This document shows, piece by piece, positions 8,627 to 17,025 of a DNA stretch of 64,000 nt. Under the pieces are notes generated by a model that was not told the DNA's origin, did not search any database, and saw only the letters and a list, made by a program, of their open reading frames with translations. A program made the position numbers and the translations under genes. Source of the stretch: Pseudomonas fluorescens (lineage in GTDB: Bacteria > Pseudomonadota > Gammaproteobacteria > Pseudomonadales > Pseudomonadaceae); the NCBI RefSeq assembly GCF_002022275.1, contig NZ_MSDF01000062.1:116280-180279 (forward strand), written 5' to 3'. Position 1 is the stretch's first letter. Each line of letters starts with the position of its first letter.

Positions 8627-9994
8627 GTGATCCAGACCCTGACCCACCTCCCCCATCCCACCGAGGACGGGCCGACGCTCGCCAGCCATTTCACCGACCT
8701 GGCACCGCCGCTCAATGCCCGGCAGGCGCAACTGGAAGCCTCGCGCTGCCTGTATTGCTATGACGCGCCGTGCGTAAACGCGTGCCCCAGCGAAATCGAC
8801 ATCCCGTCGTTCATCCGCAATATCCACACCGAAAACGTACAAGGCGCTGCGCAGAAAATCCTTTCGGCCAACATCCTCGGCGGCAGCTGCGCCCGAGTCT
8901 GCCCTACCGAGATCCTCTGCCAGCAAGCCTGCGTGCGCAACAACGCCGAAGAATGCGCCCCGGTGCTGATCGGCCTGTTGCAACGCTACGCCATCGACAA
9001 TGCGCACTTCAGTGAACACCCCTTCCAACGCGCCGCGCCCACCGGCAAGCGCATCGCCGTGGTCGGCGCCGGGCCGGCGGGTTTGTCCTGCGCGCACCGC
9101 AGCGCCTTGCACGGCCATGACGTGGTGATCTTCGAAGCCCGGGAAAAAGCCGGCGGCCTGAATGAATACGGGATCGCCAAGTACAAACTGGTGGATGATT
9201 TTGCCCAGAAGGAACTGGATTTCCTTCTGCAAATCGGCGGCATCGAAATTCGTCACGGCCAGCGTTTGGGCGACAACCTGACCCTGAGCGAACTGCACCA
9301 GCAATTCGATGCCGTGTTCCTCGGCCTGGGCCTCGCGGCCAGCAAACAGCTCGGCCTGCCCCACGAAGACGCACCCGGCTTGCTTGCCGCCACCGACTAC
9401 ATCCGCGAACTGCGCCAGGCCGATGACCTGAGCCAACTGCCCCTCGCCGACCGCTGCATCGTGCTCGGCGCGGGCAACACCGCCATCGACATGGCCGTGC
9501 AAATGGCCCGCCTCGGCGCGCGCGACGTGAACCTGGTCTATCGCCGTGGCTTGGCGGACATGGGCGCCACTCACCACGAACAAGACATAGCCAAGGCCAA
9601 TCAGGTCCGCCTGCTGACCTGGGCCCAGCCCGAAGAAGTCTTGCTCGACGAACATGGCAACGTGCGCGGTATGCGTTTCCTGCGCACACGCATGGAAAAC
9701 GGTCGCCTGCACCCCACCGGCGAAACCTTCGAACTGGCCGCCGACGCCATCTTCAAAGCCATCGGGCAAGGCTTCGACAACGAGGCCCTGCACGACCCGC
9801 TGGCCCAACAGCTGCACCGCGTAGGCGAGCGGATCTTCGTCGATGAACAGCTGCGCACCAGCATTCCCGGTGTGTATGCCGGCGGCGATTGCGTCAGCCT
9901 CGGCCAGGACCTCACCGTGCAAGCGGTGCAACACGGCAAGCTGGCCGCTGAAGCCATGCACGCCCAACTCATGCTGAACGTGGAGGCTGCGTAA
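8627..9994 (+). CDS. preT: NAD(P)-dependent dihydropyrimidine dehydrogenase, FAD/Fe-S subunit
   Basis: 455-residue electron-input subunit (PreT/PydX type) of the bacterial dihydropyrimidine dehydrogenase, resembling the GltD-like N-terminal part of the mammalian enzyme. Cysteine-rich N-terminus CLYCYDAPCVNACPSEIDIP and GGSCARVCPTEILCQQAC would bind two 4Fe-4S clusters. FAD-binding VVGAGPAGLSCAH and NAD(P)-binding VLGAGNTAID follow. The frame is open back to 8537, but that part only translates the REP element, so I place the start at GTG 8627, with GAGG 9 bp upstream. The stop overlaps the preA ATG (TAATG). Confidence 0.93.
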   Translation: MIQTLTHLPHPTEDGPTLASHFTDLAPPLNARQAQLEASRCLYCYDAPCVNACPSEIDIPSFIRNIHTENVQGAAQKILSANILGGSCARVCPTEILCQQACVRNNAEECAPVLIGLLQRYAIDNAHFSEHPFQRAAPTGKRIAVVGAGPAGLSCAHRSALHGHDVVIFEAREKAGGLNEYGIAKYKLVDDFAQKELDFLLQIGGIEIRHGQRLGDNLTLSELHQQFDAVFLGLGLAASKQLGLPHEDAPGLLAATDYIRELRQADDLSQLPLADRCIVLGAGNTAIDMAVQMARLGARDVNLVYRRGLADMGATHHEQDIAKANQVRLLTWAQPEEVLLDEHGNVRGMRFLRTRMENGRLHPTGETFELAADAIFKAIGQGFDNEALHDPLAQQLHRVGERIFVDEQLRTSIPGVYAGGDCVSLGQDLTVQAVQHGKLAAEAMHAQLMLNVEAA

Positions 9995-11268
9995 TGGCCG
10001 ATCTCTCGATTGTATTTGCCGGTATCAAAGCCCCCAACCCGTTCTGGCTGGCCTCCGCGCCGCCGACCGACAAGGCCTACAACGTGGTCCGCGCCTTTGA
10101 AGCCGGCTGGGGCGGCGTGGTCTGGAAAACCCTCGGCGAAGACCCGGCAGCGGTCAACGTATCGTCGCGCTACTCGGCGCACTACGGCGCCAACCGTGAC
10201 GTGCTGGGCATCAACAATATCGAGCTGATCACCGACCGCTCGCTGGAGATCAACCTGCGGGAAATCACTCAGGTGAAAAAGGATTGGCCGGACCGCGCGC
10301 TGATCGTGTCGCTGATGGTGCCGTGCGTTGAAGAATCCTGGAAAAACATCCTGCCGCTGGTGGAAGCCACCGGCTGCGATGGCATCGAGTTGAATTTCGG
10401 TTGCCCCCACGGCATGCCTGAGCGCGGCATGGGCGCGGCGGTCGGCCAAGTGCCGGAGTATGTGGAACAGGTGACGCGCTGGTGCAAGACCTACTGCTCG
10501 CTGCCGGTGATCGTCAAACTCACGCCGAACATCACCGACATCCGCGTGGCTGCGCGGGCCGCCTATCGCGGTGGCGCGGACGCGGTGTCGCTGATCAACA
10601 CCATCAATTCCATCACCAGTGTGGACCTGGAGCGCATGGTCGCCCTGCCGATGGTGGGCACCCAAAGCACTCACGGTGGCTATTGCGGCTCGGCGGTCAA
10701 GCCGATTGCGCTGAACATGGTCGCCGAAATCGCCCGCGACCCACAGACCCAAGGCCTGCCGATCTGCGGCATTGGCGGCATCGGCAACTGGCGCGACGCA
10801 GCGGAATTCGTCGCGTTGGGCTGCGGCGCGGTGCAGGTGTGCACGGCGGCGATGCTGCATGGGTTTCGGATTGTGGAAGAGATGAAGGACGGGCTGTCGC
10901 GCTGGATGGACAGCCAAGGCTACAAAAGCTTGCAGGAATTTTCCGGCCGAGCCGTGGGCAATACCACGGACTGGAAGTACCTGGACATCAACTATCAGAT
11001 AATTGCGAAGATTGATCAGGAGGCGTGCATTGGCTGTGGGCGTTGCCATATTGCGTGTGAGGACACGTCGCACCAGGCCATTGCCAGTTTGAAACAGGCA
11101 GACGGGACGCATGTGTACGAGGTGATCGATGATGAGTGCGTGGGATGCAATTTGTGCCAGATCACCTGCCCGGTGGCCGATTGTATCGAGATGGTGCCGA
11201 TAGACACGGGCAAGCCGTTTTTGAACTGGACGCAGGACCCGAGGAATCCTTACCGGGAGGCGGTGTAG
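9994..11268 (+). CDS. preA: Dihydropyrimidine dehydrogenase, catalytic FMN subunit
   Basis: 424-residue catalytic subunit reducing uracil/thymine to the dihydro forms. The TIM-barrel FMN domain contains IELNFGCPHGMPERGMG, whose Cys137 matches the general-acid cysteine of this family, and later GIGGIGNW for FMN phosphate. The C-terminus carries two ferredoxin-type 4Fe-4S motifs, CIGCGRCHIAC and CVGCNLCQITCPVADC. It shares one base with the preT stop, so the two subunits are translationally coupled. With hydA and the hydrolase at 3524 it gives the complete three-step reductive pathway. Confidence 0.95.
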   Translation: MADLSIVFAGIKAPNPFWLASAPPTDKAYNVVRAFEAGWGGVVWKTLGEDPAAVNVSSRYSAHYGANRDVLGINNIELITDRSLEINLREITQVKKDWPDRALIVSLMVPCVEESWKNILPLVEATGCDGIELNFGCPHGMPERGMGAAVGQVPEYVEQVTRWCKTYCSLPVIVKLTPNITDIRVAARAAYRGGADAVSLINTINSITSVDLERMVALPMVGTQSTHGGYCGSAVKPIALNMVAEIARDPQTQGLPICGIGGIGNWRDAAEFVALGCGAVQVCTAAMLHGFRIVEEMKDGLSRWMDSQGYKSLQEFSGRAVGNTTDWKYLDINYQIIAKIDQEACIGCGRCHIACEDTSHQAIASLKQADGTHVYEVIDDECVGCNLCQITCPVADCIEMVPIDTGKPFLNWTQDPRNPYREAV

Positions 11269-11282
11269 TTCTGTAGACCGCT

Positions 11283-11353
11283 ATCGCAGGCAAGCCAGCT
11301 CCCACAGTTGATTTGTGAACACATTCAAATGTGGGAGCTGGCTTGCCTGCGAT
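11283..11353. repeat. REP pair, outward-facing, between convergent genes
   Basis: ATCGCAGGCAAGCCAGCTCCCACA followed after about 23 nt by its inverted copy. It occupies the gap between the convergent preA and TetR-family genes, a position consistent with a bidirectional terminator. Confidence 0.85.
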
Positions 11354-11377
11354 GAGGCCCTAAGCCTCACCCAAAAA

Positions 11378-12019
11378 TCAGGGCTCCAACCCAATCCCGC
11401 GAAGAATCACCCCCGTCACCGTCTGAATCGCCTTCTCGAACTGCATGTCCGACAACGGCTGATGGTCATTCAAAATCTTCACCTGATGATCAAAGTCCGC
11501 ATAGTGCTGGGTCGACGCCCAAATCATGTACAGCAGGCTCGACGGCTCCACCGGCAGGATGCGTTTGTCCTCCACCCACTGGCGAATTTTCGCTTCCTTC
11601 ATCTTGGCCCAGTCGTACAGGCTTTCGTCCAGCGCCTCACCGAGGGTCGGCGCGCCGTGGATGATTTCATTCGCCCAGACTTTGGATCCATACGGCCGCG
11701 TGCGCGAGCGCTGCATCTTGGCGCGGATGTAGCTGCTGAGCACTACCCGCGGGTCATCGAAGGTTTCAAAGCTCAGGGCATCCTGCTTCCACACGTCCAG
11801 CAGGTCGAACAGTACCGCGCTGTACAGCTCGCTTTTGGTGGTGAAGTAGTAATGCAGGTTGGAACGCGGCAGCTGCACTTCTTGCGCGATGTCGGCCATG
11901 GCGGTGCTGCCGTAGCCCTTCTCGGCGAAGATTTTTTCCGCCGCCAGCAGGATTTTGTCGACGTTGGCCTGACGAATTCCGATCTTGTGATTGCCCATGG
12001 ATACTGCAAGCTCACTCAC
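11378..12019 (-). CDS. TetR-family regulator, RutR-like
   Basis: 213 residues from the GTG at 12019, or 206 from the in-frame ATG at 11998. Neither start has a strong ribosome site. The N-terminal TetR helix-turn-helix ends in SNLHYYFTTKSELY. The C-terminal ligand domain contains MIWASTQHYADF, a segment I recognise from E. coli RutR, the uracil-responsive regulator of pyrimidine use. Lying at the end of the pyrimidine genes, it is probably their pyrimidine-sensing regulator. Ligand and operator are inferred. A possible operator is the inverted repeat at 6945-6960. Confidence 0.85.
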   Translation of the reverse strand: MSELAVSMGNHKIGIRQANVDKILLAAEKIFAEKGYGSTAMADIAQEVQLPRSNLHYYFTTKSELYSAVLFDLLDVWKQDALSFETFDDPRVVLSSYIRAKMQRSRTRPYGSKVWANEIIHGAPTLGEALDESLYDWAKMKEAKIRQWVEDKRILPVEPSSLLYMIWASTQHYADFDHQVKILNDHQPLSDMQFEKAIQTVTGVILRGIGLEP

Positions 12020-12181
12020 TGTTTTGGATGCGCCATCACATCACGAACCGCCGCATTAGGCCACACGCCTTCACTTTTACCTTCAGCGTACCCGGCAGGT
12101 CGTCCGGACGCGCCGCAGCGATGCGCCGTTGATCGATGGATCGGGCTATGATCGGCGAATCTGAACCGGACCCCCTGACCT

Positions 12182-13045
12182 ATGGCCGTTGACCTGCAAG
12201 CCCTCTACCCCAAACTGATCCACCTGATGCTGGACACGGTCTTCGTGGTCGACAGTGACAACCAGATCGTCTTTGTGAGCGATGCCTGTGAAGCGTTGCT
12301 CGGTTACCGCGCCGACGAGCTGACCGGCACCCTCATCACCGGCTACATGCACCCTGAGGACCTGGCGCGCACCCGGGCCTCGATAGTGCGGGTCATGAAC
12401 GGCAAGCCCCACGTCGATTTTCGCAACCGTTATATCCGCAAGGATGGCGGCGTCGTACACATCCTGTGGGCGGCGTTCTGGTCCGAGGAGGTGGGGGCGC
12501 GGATCGGCGTGGCGAGGGACGTGACGGCCCTCACACAGGCCGAGGAAGAGTTACGCTTCCTCGCCCATCACGACCCGCTGACGGCGCTCACCAACCGTTC
12601 ACTGTTCAATGAGGGCCTGGACGCGGCCCTGCAGGCAGCGCAGCGTCAGAACAGCACCTTTGCCCTGCTGTTTCTGGACGCCAATGACTTCAAGGGCATC
12701 AACGACGTGCATGGCCATGCGGTGGGTGATCGAGTGCTCTGCGTGATTGCCCGGCGGCTGGAGCGCTGTGTGCGTGAGGGTGACCTGGTGGCGCGGATGG
12801 GTGGCGATGAGTTCACGGTGCTGCTGACCGACATCCAGTCGCAGGAGGCCGTTGGCGCAAAAGTGGCGCAGATACTCGCGGTCATGGCAGAACCGCTGGG
12901 TGCCGGGTTTGACGGGGTCAAGATGCCGTCCTGCAGCATCGGCGTGGCGTTTTACCCGGCAGACGGTGAAGACGCCGACACGCTGCTCAGCCATGCAGAC
13001 GGGGCGATGTACCAGACCAAACGGCGCAGGTTTGCCGTTGAGTGA
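12182..13045 (+). CDS. PAS-GGDEF diguanylate cyclase
   Basis: 287-residue cytoplasmic protein with a PAS sensor domain (about 10-125, including DNQIVFVSDACEALLGY and the PAC-like YIRKDGGVVHI) and a GGDEF domain (about 128-285). The active-site loop reads GGDEF and is intact. The inhibitory I-site REGD precedes it with the usual spacing, so product feedback by c-di-GMP is likely. No transmembrane segment is seen. It would make c-di-GMP in response to a PAS-bound signal that cannot be identified here. It stands alone between the TetR gene and copC. Confidence 0.9.
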   Translation: MAVDLQALYPKLIHLMLDTVFVVDSDNQIVFVSDACEALLGYRADELTGTLITGYMHPEDLARTRASIVRVMNGKPHVDFRNRYIRKDGGVVHILWAAFWSEEVGARIGVARDVTALTQAEEELRFLAHHDPLTALTNRSLFNEGLDAALQAAQRQNSTFALLFLDANDFKGINDVHGHAVGDRVLCVIARRLERCVREGDLVARMGGDEFTVLLTDIQSQEAVGAKVAQILAVMAEPLGAGFDGVKMPSCSIGVAFYPADGEDADTLLSHADGAMYQTKRRRFAVE

Positions 13046-13173
13046 TCAACCGCAAACGGGGCCAAGTGAAACTTCTTGCGCGAGCCTTCCCCATGGAAAA
13101 TGGATTGGTTAGGATCGCCGTCACCTTGCTGCACATGGCTCTACCGCCCCCCTTAACCTTGAGGTATTGAACA

Positions 13174-13539
13174 ATGCTGATCAAGAAAACCCTGACCACC
13201 GTCGCCCTGCTCGCTTCCCTGCTCGGCGCCTCGGCGGCGTTTGCCCACGCCCACCTGAAAAGCTCGACCCCTGCGGCCGACAGCACCGTCGCCGCCCCCG
13301 CCGACTTGCGCCTGACCTTCAGCGAAGGCGTCGAGGCCACCTTCACCAAAGTGTCACTGAGCAAAGACGGCACCGAAATCGCAATCAAAGGCCTTGAAAC
13401 CCCGGACGCCGACAAAAAAGTGCTGGTAGTCACCCCCGCTGCGCCACTGGCCGCCGGTAACTACAAGGTGGTGTGGAACGCCGTGTCGGTCGACACCCAC
13501 AAGAGCAATGGCGAATACACCTTCAAGGTCGGCCAATAA
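13174..13539 (+). CDS. copC: Periplasmic copper-binding protein CopC
   Basis: 121-residue secreted protein with a signal peptide ending in ASAAFA-HAHL. The mature protein begins with the His-containing HAHLKSSTPA typical of CopC (the N-terminal His helps bind Cu(II)). A Greek-key domain follows, with the second His in VDTHKSNGEYTF. The Met-rich Cu(I) loop of plasmid CopC proteins is absent, as in many chromosomal CopC. copD starts 4 bp after the stop, so the two form an operon. Confidence 0.93.
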   Translation: MLIKKTLTTVALLASLLGASAAFAHAHLKSSTPAADSTVAAPADLRLTFSEGVEATFTKVSLSKDGTEIAIKGLETPDADKKVLVVTPAAPLAAGNYKVVWNAVSVDTHKSNGEYTFKVGQ

Positions 13540-13542
13540 CCC

Positions 13543-14400
13543 ATGGCGACCCTGCTGGTGCTGTGCCGCTTCCTGCATTTCATCGTCGTGCTGCTGATGT
13601 TCGGGGCCTGCGTGTTCAGGCCTCTGTTGCTCGGCACTGAACTGCAACCGGCGCTGGACCGGCACCTGCTGCGCATCACCCGTGGCCTGGCCTGGGTCGG
13701 GCTCGGCTCCGGCGTGGCGTGGCTGCTGTTGATCACCGCCAGCATGGCGGGCAGTTGGGACGCGGCGCTGCAACCGGCGACCGTGCAGTTGGTACTGGGC
13801 AAAACCTTCTTTGGCCAAGTGTGGGTCTGGCATCTGGTGCTGAACCTGTTGCTGGTCATCGTACTGATCAAACCCTGGCCGGCCCTGCGCTTGCCGTTGG
13901 CTGCATTGCTACTGGCCACACTCGCGCCGGTGGGGCATGGCGCGATGCTCAACGGGTTGAGCGGGCAACTGTTGATTCTCAACCAAGTGGTGCATCTGGT
14001 GTGCGTCGGCGCCTGGCTGGGCGGGCTGTTGTTGCTGGTGTTGATCCTGCGCGAACCGGCGCGGTATGCGCTGGAGCCAATTCTGCGGCGTTTCAGCGGC
14101 GTCGGTTATGGCCTGGTGGTTGGGTTATTGGTGACCGGGTTGATCAACGTGCGTGTGCTCACCGGGCAGCTGTGGCCCACGCCGCTGTTTGATGGTTTTG
14201 CGTTGATTCTGTTGATCAAGGTGCTGCTGGTGCTCGGCATGTTGGCGTTGGCGCTGTTGAACCGGTTGCGCATTGATCACTGCGAAGAGCGCCGGGGCAG
14301 TTTGAAGGCCAGCGTGATGCTGGAATGGTTACTGGGTGTGTCCGCAGTGGCGGCTGTTTCGCTGCTTGGCACCCTGCCGCGGATGGTCATGGCCAACTAA
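13543..14400 (+). CDS. copD: Copper resistance/uptake membrane protein CopD
   Basis: 285-residue inner-membrane protein with about eight hydrophobic segments and conserved membrane His residues (for example RFLHFIVV near the start and QVVHLVCVGAWLGG mid-protein). CopD works with CopC in moving copper into the cytoplasm or in copper homeostasis. It lies directly after copC and is followed by a REPIN. No CopA/CopB or copRS genes are nearby, so this is the common minimal copCD unit. Confidence 0.92.
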   Translation: MATLLVLCRFLHFIVVLLMFGACVFRPLLLGTELQPALDRHLLRITRGLAWVGLGSGVAWLLLITASMAGSWDAALQPATVQLVLGKTFFGQVWVWHLVLNLLLVIVLIKPWPALRLPLAALLLATLAPVGHGAMLNGLSGQLLILNQVVHLVCVGAWLGGLLLLVLILREPARYALEPILRRFSGVGYGLVVGLLVTGLINVRVLTGQLWPTPLFDGFALILLIKVLLVLGMLALALLNRLRIDHCEERRGSLKASVMLEWLLGVSAVAAVSLLGTLPRMVMAN

Positions 14401-14426
14401 AATTCCCCGGTTTAAACACGCTCAAC

Positions 14427-14513
14427 TGTGGGAGCTGGCTTGCCTGCGATGGCATCGCCTCGGTCTATCTGCAGGACCGAGTTGCCAGCATCGCAGGCAA
14501 GCCAGCTCCCACA
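14427..14513. repeat. REPIN, canonical
   Basis: Inward-facing arms TGTGGGAGCTGGCTTGCCTGCGAT and complement with a loop of about 40 nt. It lies 26 bp after the copD stop and upstream of the oprD-family promoter. Confidence 0.9.
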
Positions 14514-14566
14514 TTGACCGTGCGCGCTTTTGACTAATGACGAACGAGTCATCGTATAACTTCTGC

Positions 14567-14595
14567 TTGACACCCCGCCAAAACCCCGCAAATAT
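14567..14595 (+). promoter_or_regulatory. Candidate sigma-70 promoter of the OprD-family gene
   Basis: TTGACA at 14567-14572, then a 17-bp spacer and AAATAT at 14590-14595. The -35 is consensus and the -10 matches at three of six positions. The operator-like repeat at 14606-14626 falls just after the expected start site. Confidence 0.4.
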
Positions 14596-14605
14596 CCGCG
14601 CAATG

Positions 14606-14626
14606 TTGTACGACGACGTACGACAA
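14606..14626. promoter_or_regulatory. Candidate GntR-family operator upstream of the porin gene
   Basis: Two GTACGAC direct repeats at 14608-14614 and 14618-14624 sit within a near-symmetric element bounded by TTGT and ACAA. The pattern GTnnnAC fits FadR-type GntR operators. A related TACGACAA occurs before udh at 16126-16133. Uronate/aldarate genes in pseudomonads are known to be controlled by a GntR-family regulator, so co-regulation is plausible. No such regulator is encoded next to the cluster. Confidence 0.45.
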
Positions 14627-14660
14627 ATAATAAAAACAACAAACGAAAGGGAGCTTCACT

Positions 14661-15923
14661 GTGAGTCAATTCGCCCGCAATTCGTCCTCGCGTCTCGGTC
14701 TTATCGGCCTCGGCAGCCTGGCGTTCACCCTTCCCCTCAGCGCTCAGGCCGACGGGTTTCTCGAAGACGCCACCGCCACGCTCAACCTGCGCAACGCCTA
14801 CTTCAACCGCAACTTCACCGACCCGACCTACCCCCAGGCCAAGGCTGAAGAGTGGACGCAGAACTTCATTCTCGACGCCAAGTCCGGCTTCACCCGGGGC
14901 ACCGTGGGTTTCGGGCTGGATGTGTTGGGGCTGTATTCGCAAAAGCTGGATGGCGGCAAGGGCACCGGCGGCACGCAATTGTTACCGATCCACAGCGACG
15001 GCCGCCCTGCCGACAACTTTGGACGCCTGGGCGTGGCACTCAAAACAAAGCTGTCGCAGACCGAATTGAAGGTCGGCGAGTGGATGCCCGTGCTGCCGAT
15101 CCTGCGCTCCGACGATGGTCGCTCGCTGCCGCAGACCTTCCGTGGCGGCCAGGTAACCTCGAAGGAAATCGACGGTTTGACGCTGTACGGCGGCCAGTTC
15201 CGGGGCAACAGCCCGCGCAACGACGCGAGCATGGAAGACATGTTCATGAACGGCAAAGCTGCGTTCACCTCCGACCGTTTCAACTTCGGCGGCGGCGAAT
15301 ACACCTTCAACGACAAGCGCACCCAGGTCGGCGTGTGGTACGCCGAGTTGAGCGACATCTACCAGCAAAAGTATTTCAACCTGACCCACAGCCAACCGGT
15401 CGGCGACTGGACCCTGGGCGCCAACCTCGGTTACTTCATCGGCAAGGAAGACGGCAGCGCACTGGCCGGCGACCTCGACAACAAGACCGCCTTCGCCCTG
15501 CTCTCGGCCAAATACAAGGGCAACGCCTTCTACGTGGGCCTGCAAAAGCTTACCGGCGACAGCGTGTGGATGAAGGTCAACGGCACCAGTGGCGGCACCC
15601 TGGCCAACGACAGCTACAACGCCAGCTACGACAACGCCAAGGAAAAATCCTGGCAAGTGCGCCATGACTTCAACTTTGTGGTGCTGGGGATTCCGGGGCT
15701 GACCATGATGAACCGCTATATCAGCGGCAATAACGTGCACACCGGGGCGATCACCGACGGCAAGGAATGGGGCCGCGAGTCGGAACTGGCCTACACCGTG
15801 CAGAGCGGCACGCTGAAGGATTTGAATGTGCGCTGGCGCAACGCGACCATGCGTCGGGACTTCAGCAATAACCAATTTGATGAGAACCGGATTTTTATCA
15901 GCTACCCGATTTCGTTGTTGTAA
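14661..15923 (+). CDS. OprD-family outer-membrane porin
   Basis: 420-residue outer-membrane beta-barrel of the OprD family, which admits small carboxylates and amino acids. It has a signal peptide ending near SAQADGF and then DATATLNLRNAYFNRNF, the usual OprD start. Later barrel strands include LTHSQPVGDWTLGANLGYF. The protein ends in a hydrophobic strand, YPISLL. The GTG start at 14661 is preceded by AAGGGAG. It heads the hexuronate cluster, so galacturonate, glucuronate or aldarates are likely substrates. Substrate is inferred from context only. Confidence 0.9.
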   Translation: MSQFARNSSSRLGLIGLGSLAFTLPLSAQADGFLEDATATLNLRNAYFNRNFTDPTYPQAKAEEWTQNFILDAKSGFTRGTVGFGLDVLGLYSQKLDGGKGTGGTQLLPIHSDGRPADNFGRLGVALKTKLSQTELKVGEWMPVLPILRSDDGRSLPQTFRGGQVTSKEIDGLTLYGGQFRGNSPRNDASMEDMFMNGKAAFTSDRFNFGGGEYTFNDKRTQVGVWYAELSDIYQQKYFNLTHSQPVGDWTLGANLGYFIGKEDGSALAGDLDNKTAFALLSAKYKGNAFYVGLQKLTGDSVWMKVNGTSGGTLANDSYNASYDNAKEKSWQVRHDFNFVVLGIPGLTMMNRYISGNNVHTGAITDGKEWGRESELAYTVQSGTLKDLNVRWRNATMRRDFSNNQFDENRIFISYPISLL

Positions 15924-15959
15924 CTCGATCAATGTGGGAGCTGTCCGGGATTTAGCTTG

Positions 15960-16046
15960 TGTGGGAGCTGGCTTGCCTGCGATGCAAGCACCTCGGTATG
16001 CCAGTCACACTGCGGTGATGCCATCGCAGGCAAGCCAGCTCCCACA
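15960..16046. repeat. REPIN, nested inside older REP arms
   Basis: Canonical REPIN arms at both ends. It is flanked on the left by TGTGGGAGCTG...GCTTG (from 15933) and on the right by CAAGCCCCACA (to about 16057), which look like the remains of an outer REPIN. It lies between the porin gene and udh. Confidence 0.85.
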
Positions 16047-16122
16047 CAAGCCCCACATTTGACCCCATTAGTCAGGACGGGCGTTGACAACCTGGGGAAT
16101 CACTAACGATACTTCCACCAAG

Positions 16123-16134
16123 TCATACGACAAC
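16123..16134. promoter_or_regulatory. Candidate operator half-site upstream of udh
   Basis: TCATACGACAAC precedes the udh ATG by 22 bp and shares TACGACAA with the element before the porin gene. TTGACA at 16084-16089 could be a -35, but no good -10 is visible. Weak on its own; the shared core is the reason for listing it. Confidence 0.3.
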
Positions 16135-16156
16135 CTACAACAACAATGGAACCCCC

Positions 16157-16981
16157 ATGACCACGACCACCTCCACGCCTGTTCCATTCAACCGCCTGCT
16201 GCTCACCGGTGCCGCCGGCGGCCTCGGCAAAGTCCTGCGCGAACGGCTGCGCCCTTATGCCCAGGTGCTGCGCCTGTCGGACATTGCCGATATGGCACCG
16301 GCTGCTGATGAATCCGAAGAAGTGCAAGCGTGCGACCTCGCCGACAAACAAGCCGTGCACCACCTGGTGGAAGGCGTCGACGCCATCCTGCATTTCGGCG
16401 GCGTGTCCGTTGAGCGCTCTTTCGAAGAAGTCCTTGGCGCCAACATCAGCGGCATTTTCCATATCTACGAAGCCGCGCGCCGCCATGGCGTAAAACGCGT
16501 GATCTTTGCCAGTTCCAACCACGTGATCGGCTTCTACAAGCAGGGCGAAACCATCGACGCCCACTCCCCTCGCCGCCCGGACAGCTACTACGGCCTGTCC
16601 AAGTCCTACGGCGAAGACATGGCCAGCTTCTACTTCGACCGTTACGGCATCGAGACCGTGAGCATCCGCATCGGCTCTTCGTTTCCGGAACCGCAAAACC
16701 GCCGAATGATGCACACCTGGCTGAGCTTCGATGACCTGACCCAACTGCTCGAACGCGCGCTGTACACCCCGAACGTCGGCCACACCGTGGTCTACGGCAT
16801 GTCGGATAACCTCGACACCTGGTGGGACAACCGCTACGCCGCGCACTTGGGCTTTGCCCCCAAAGACAACTCCGAAGTGTTCCGCGCCCAGGTCGAAACC
16901 CAGCCGCCGGTGGCCGCTGATGACCCGGCCAAGGTCTATCAGGGTGGCGCATTTTGCGCAGCCGGTCCGTTCGGTGACTAA
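16157..16981 (+). CDS. udh: Uronate dehydrogenase
   Basis: 274-residue NAD-dependent short-chain dehydrogenase of the extended epimerase-like type. It oxidises D-galacturonate or D-glucuronate to the aldarolactone. The N-terminal Rossmann motif is TGAAGGLGK. The catalytic set is Ser in FASSNHVIGFY and YxxxK in YYGLSKSYGED. The segment RIGSSFPEPQNRRMMHTWLS is characteristic of uronate dehydrogenases. It is followed by an SMP-30 lactonase and a TRAP transporter, which fits the oxidative hexuronate pathway. Confidence 0.93.
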   Translation: MTTTTSTPVPFNRLLLTGAAGGLGKVLRERLRPYAQVLRLSDIADMAPAADESEEVQACDLADKQAVHHLVEGVDAILHFGGVSVERSFEEVLGANISGIFHIYEAARRHGVKRVIFASSNHVIGFYKQGETIDAHSPRRPDSYYGLSKSYGEDMASFYFDRYGIETVSIRIGSSFPEPQNRRMMHTWLSFDDLTQLLERALYTPNVGHTVVYGMSDNLDTWWDNRYAAHLGFAPKDNSEVFRAQVETQPPVAADDPAKVYQGGAFCAAGPFGD

Positions 16982-17025
16982 GCGCACACCAACCCCCGCC
17001 CATCAACCCAAAGGAATGAGTGGTC

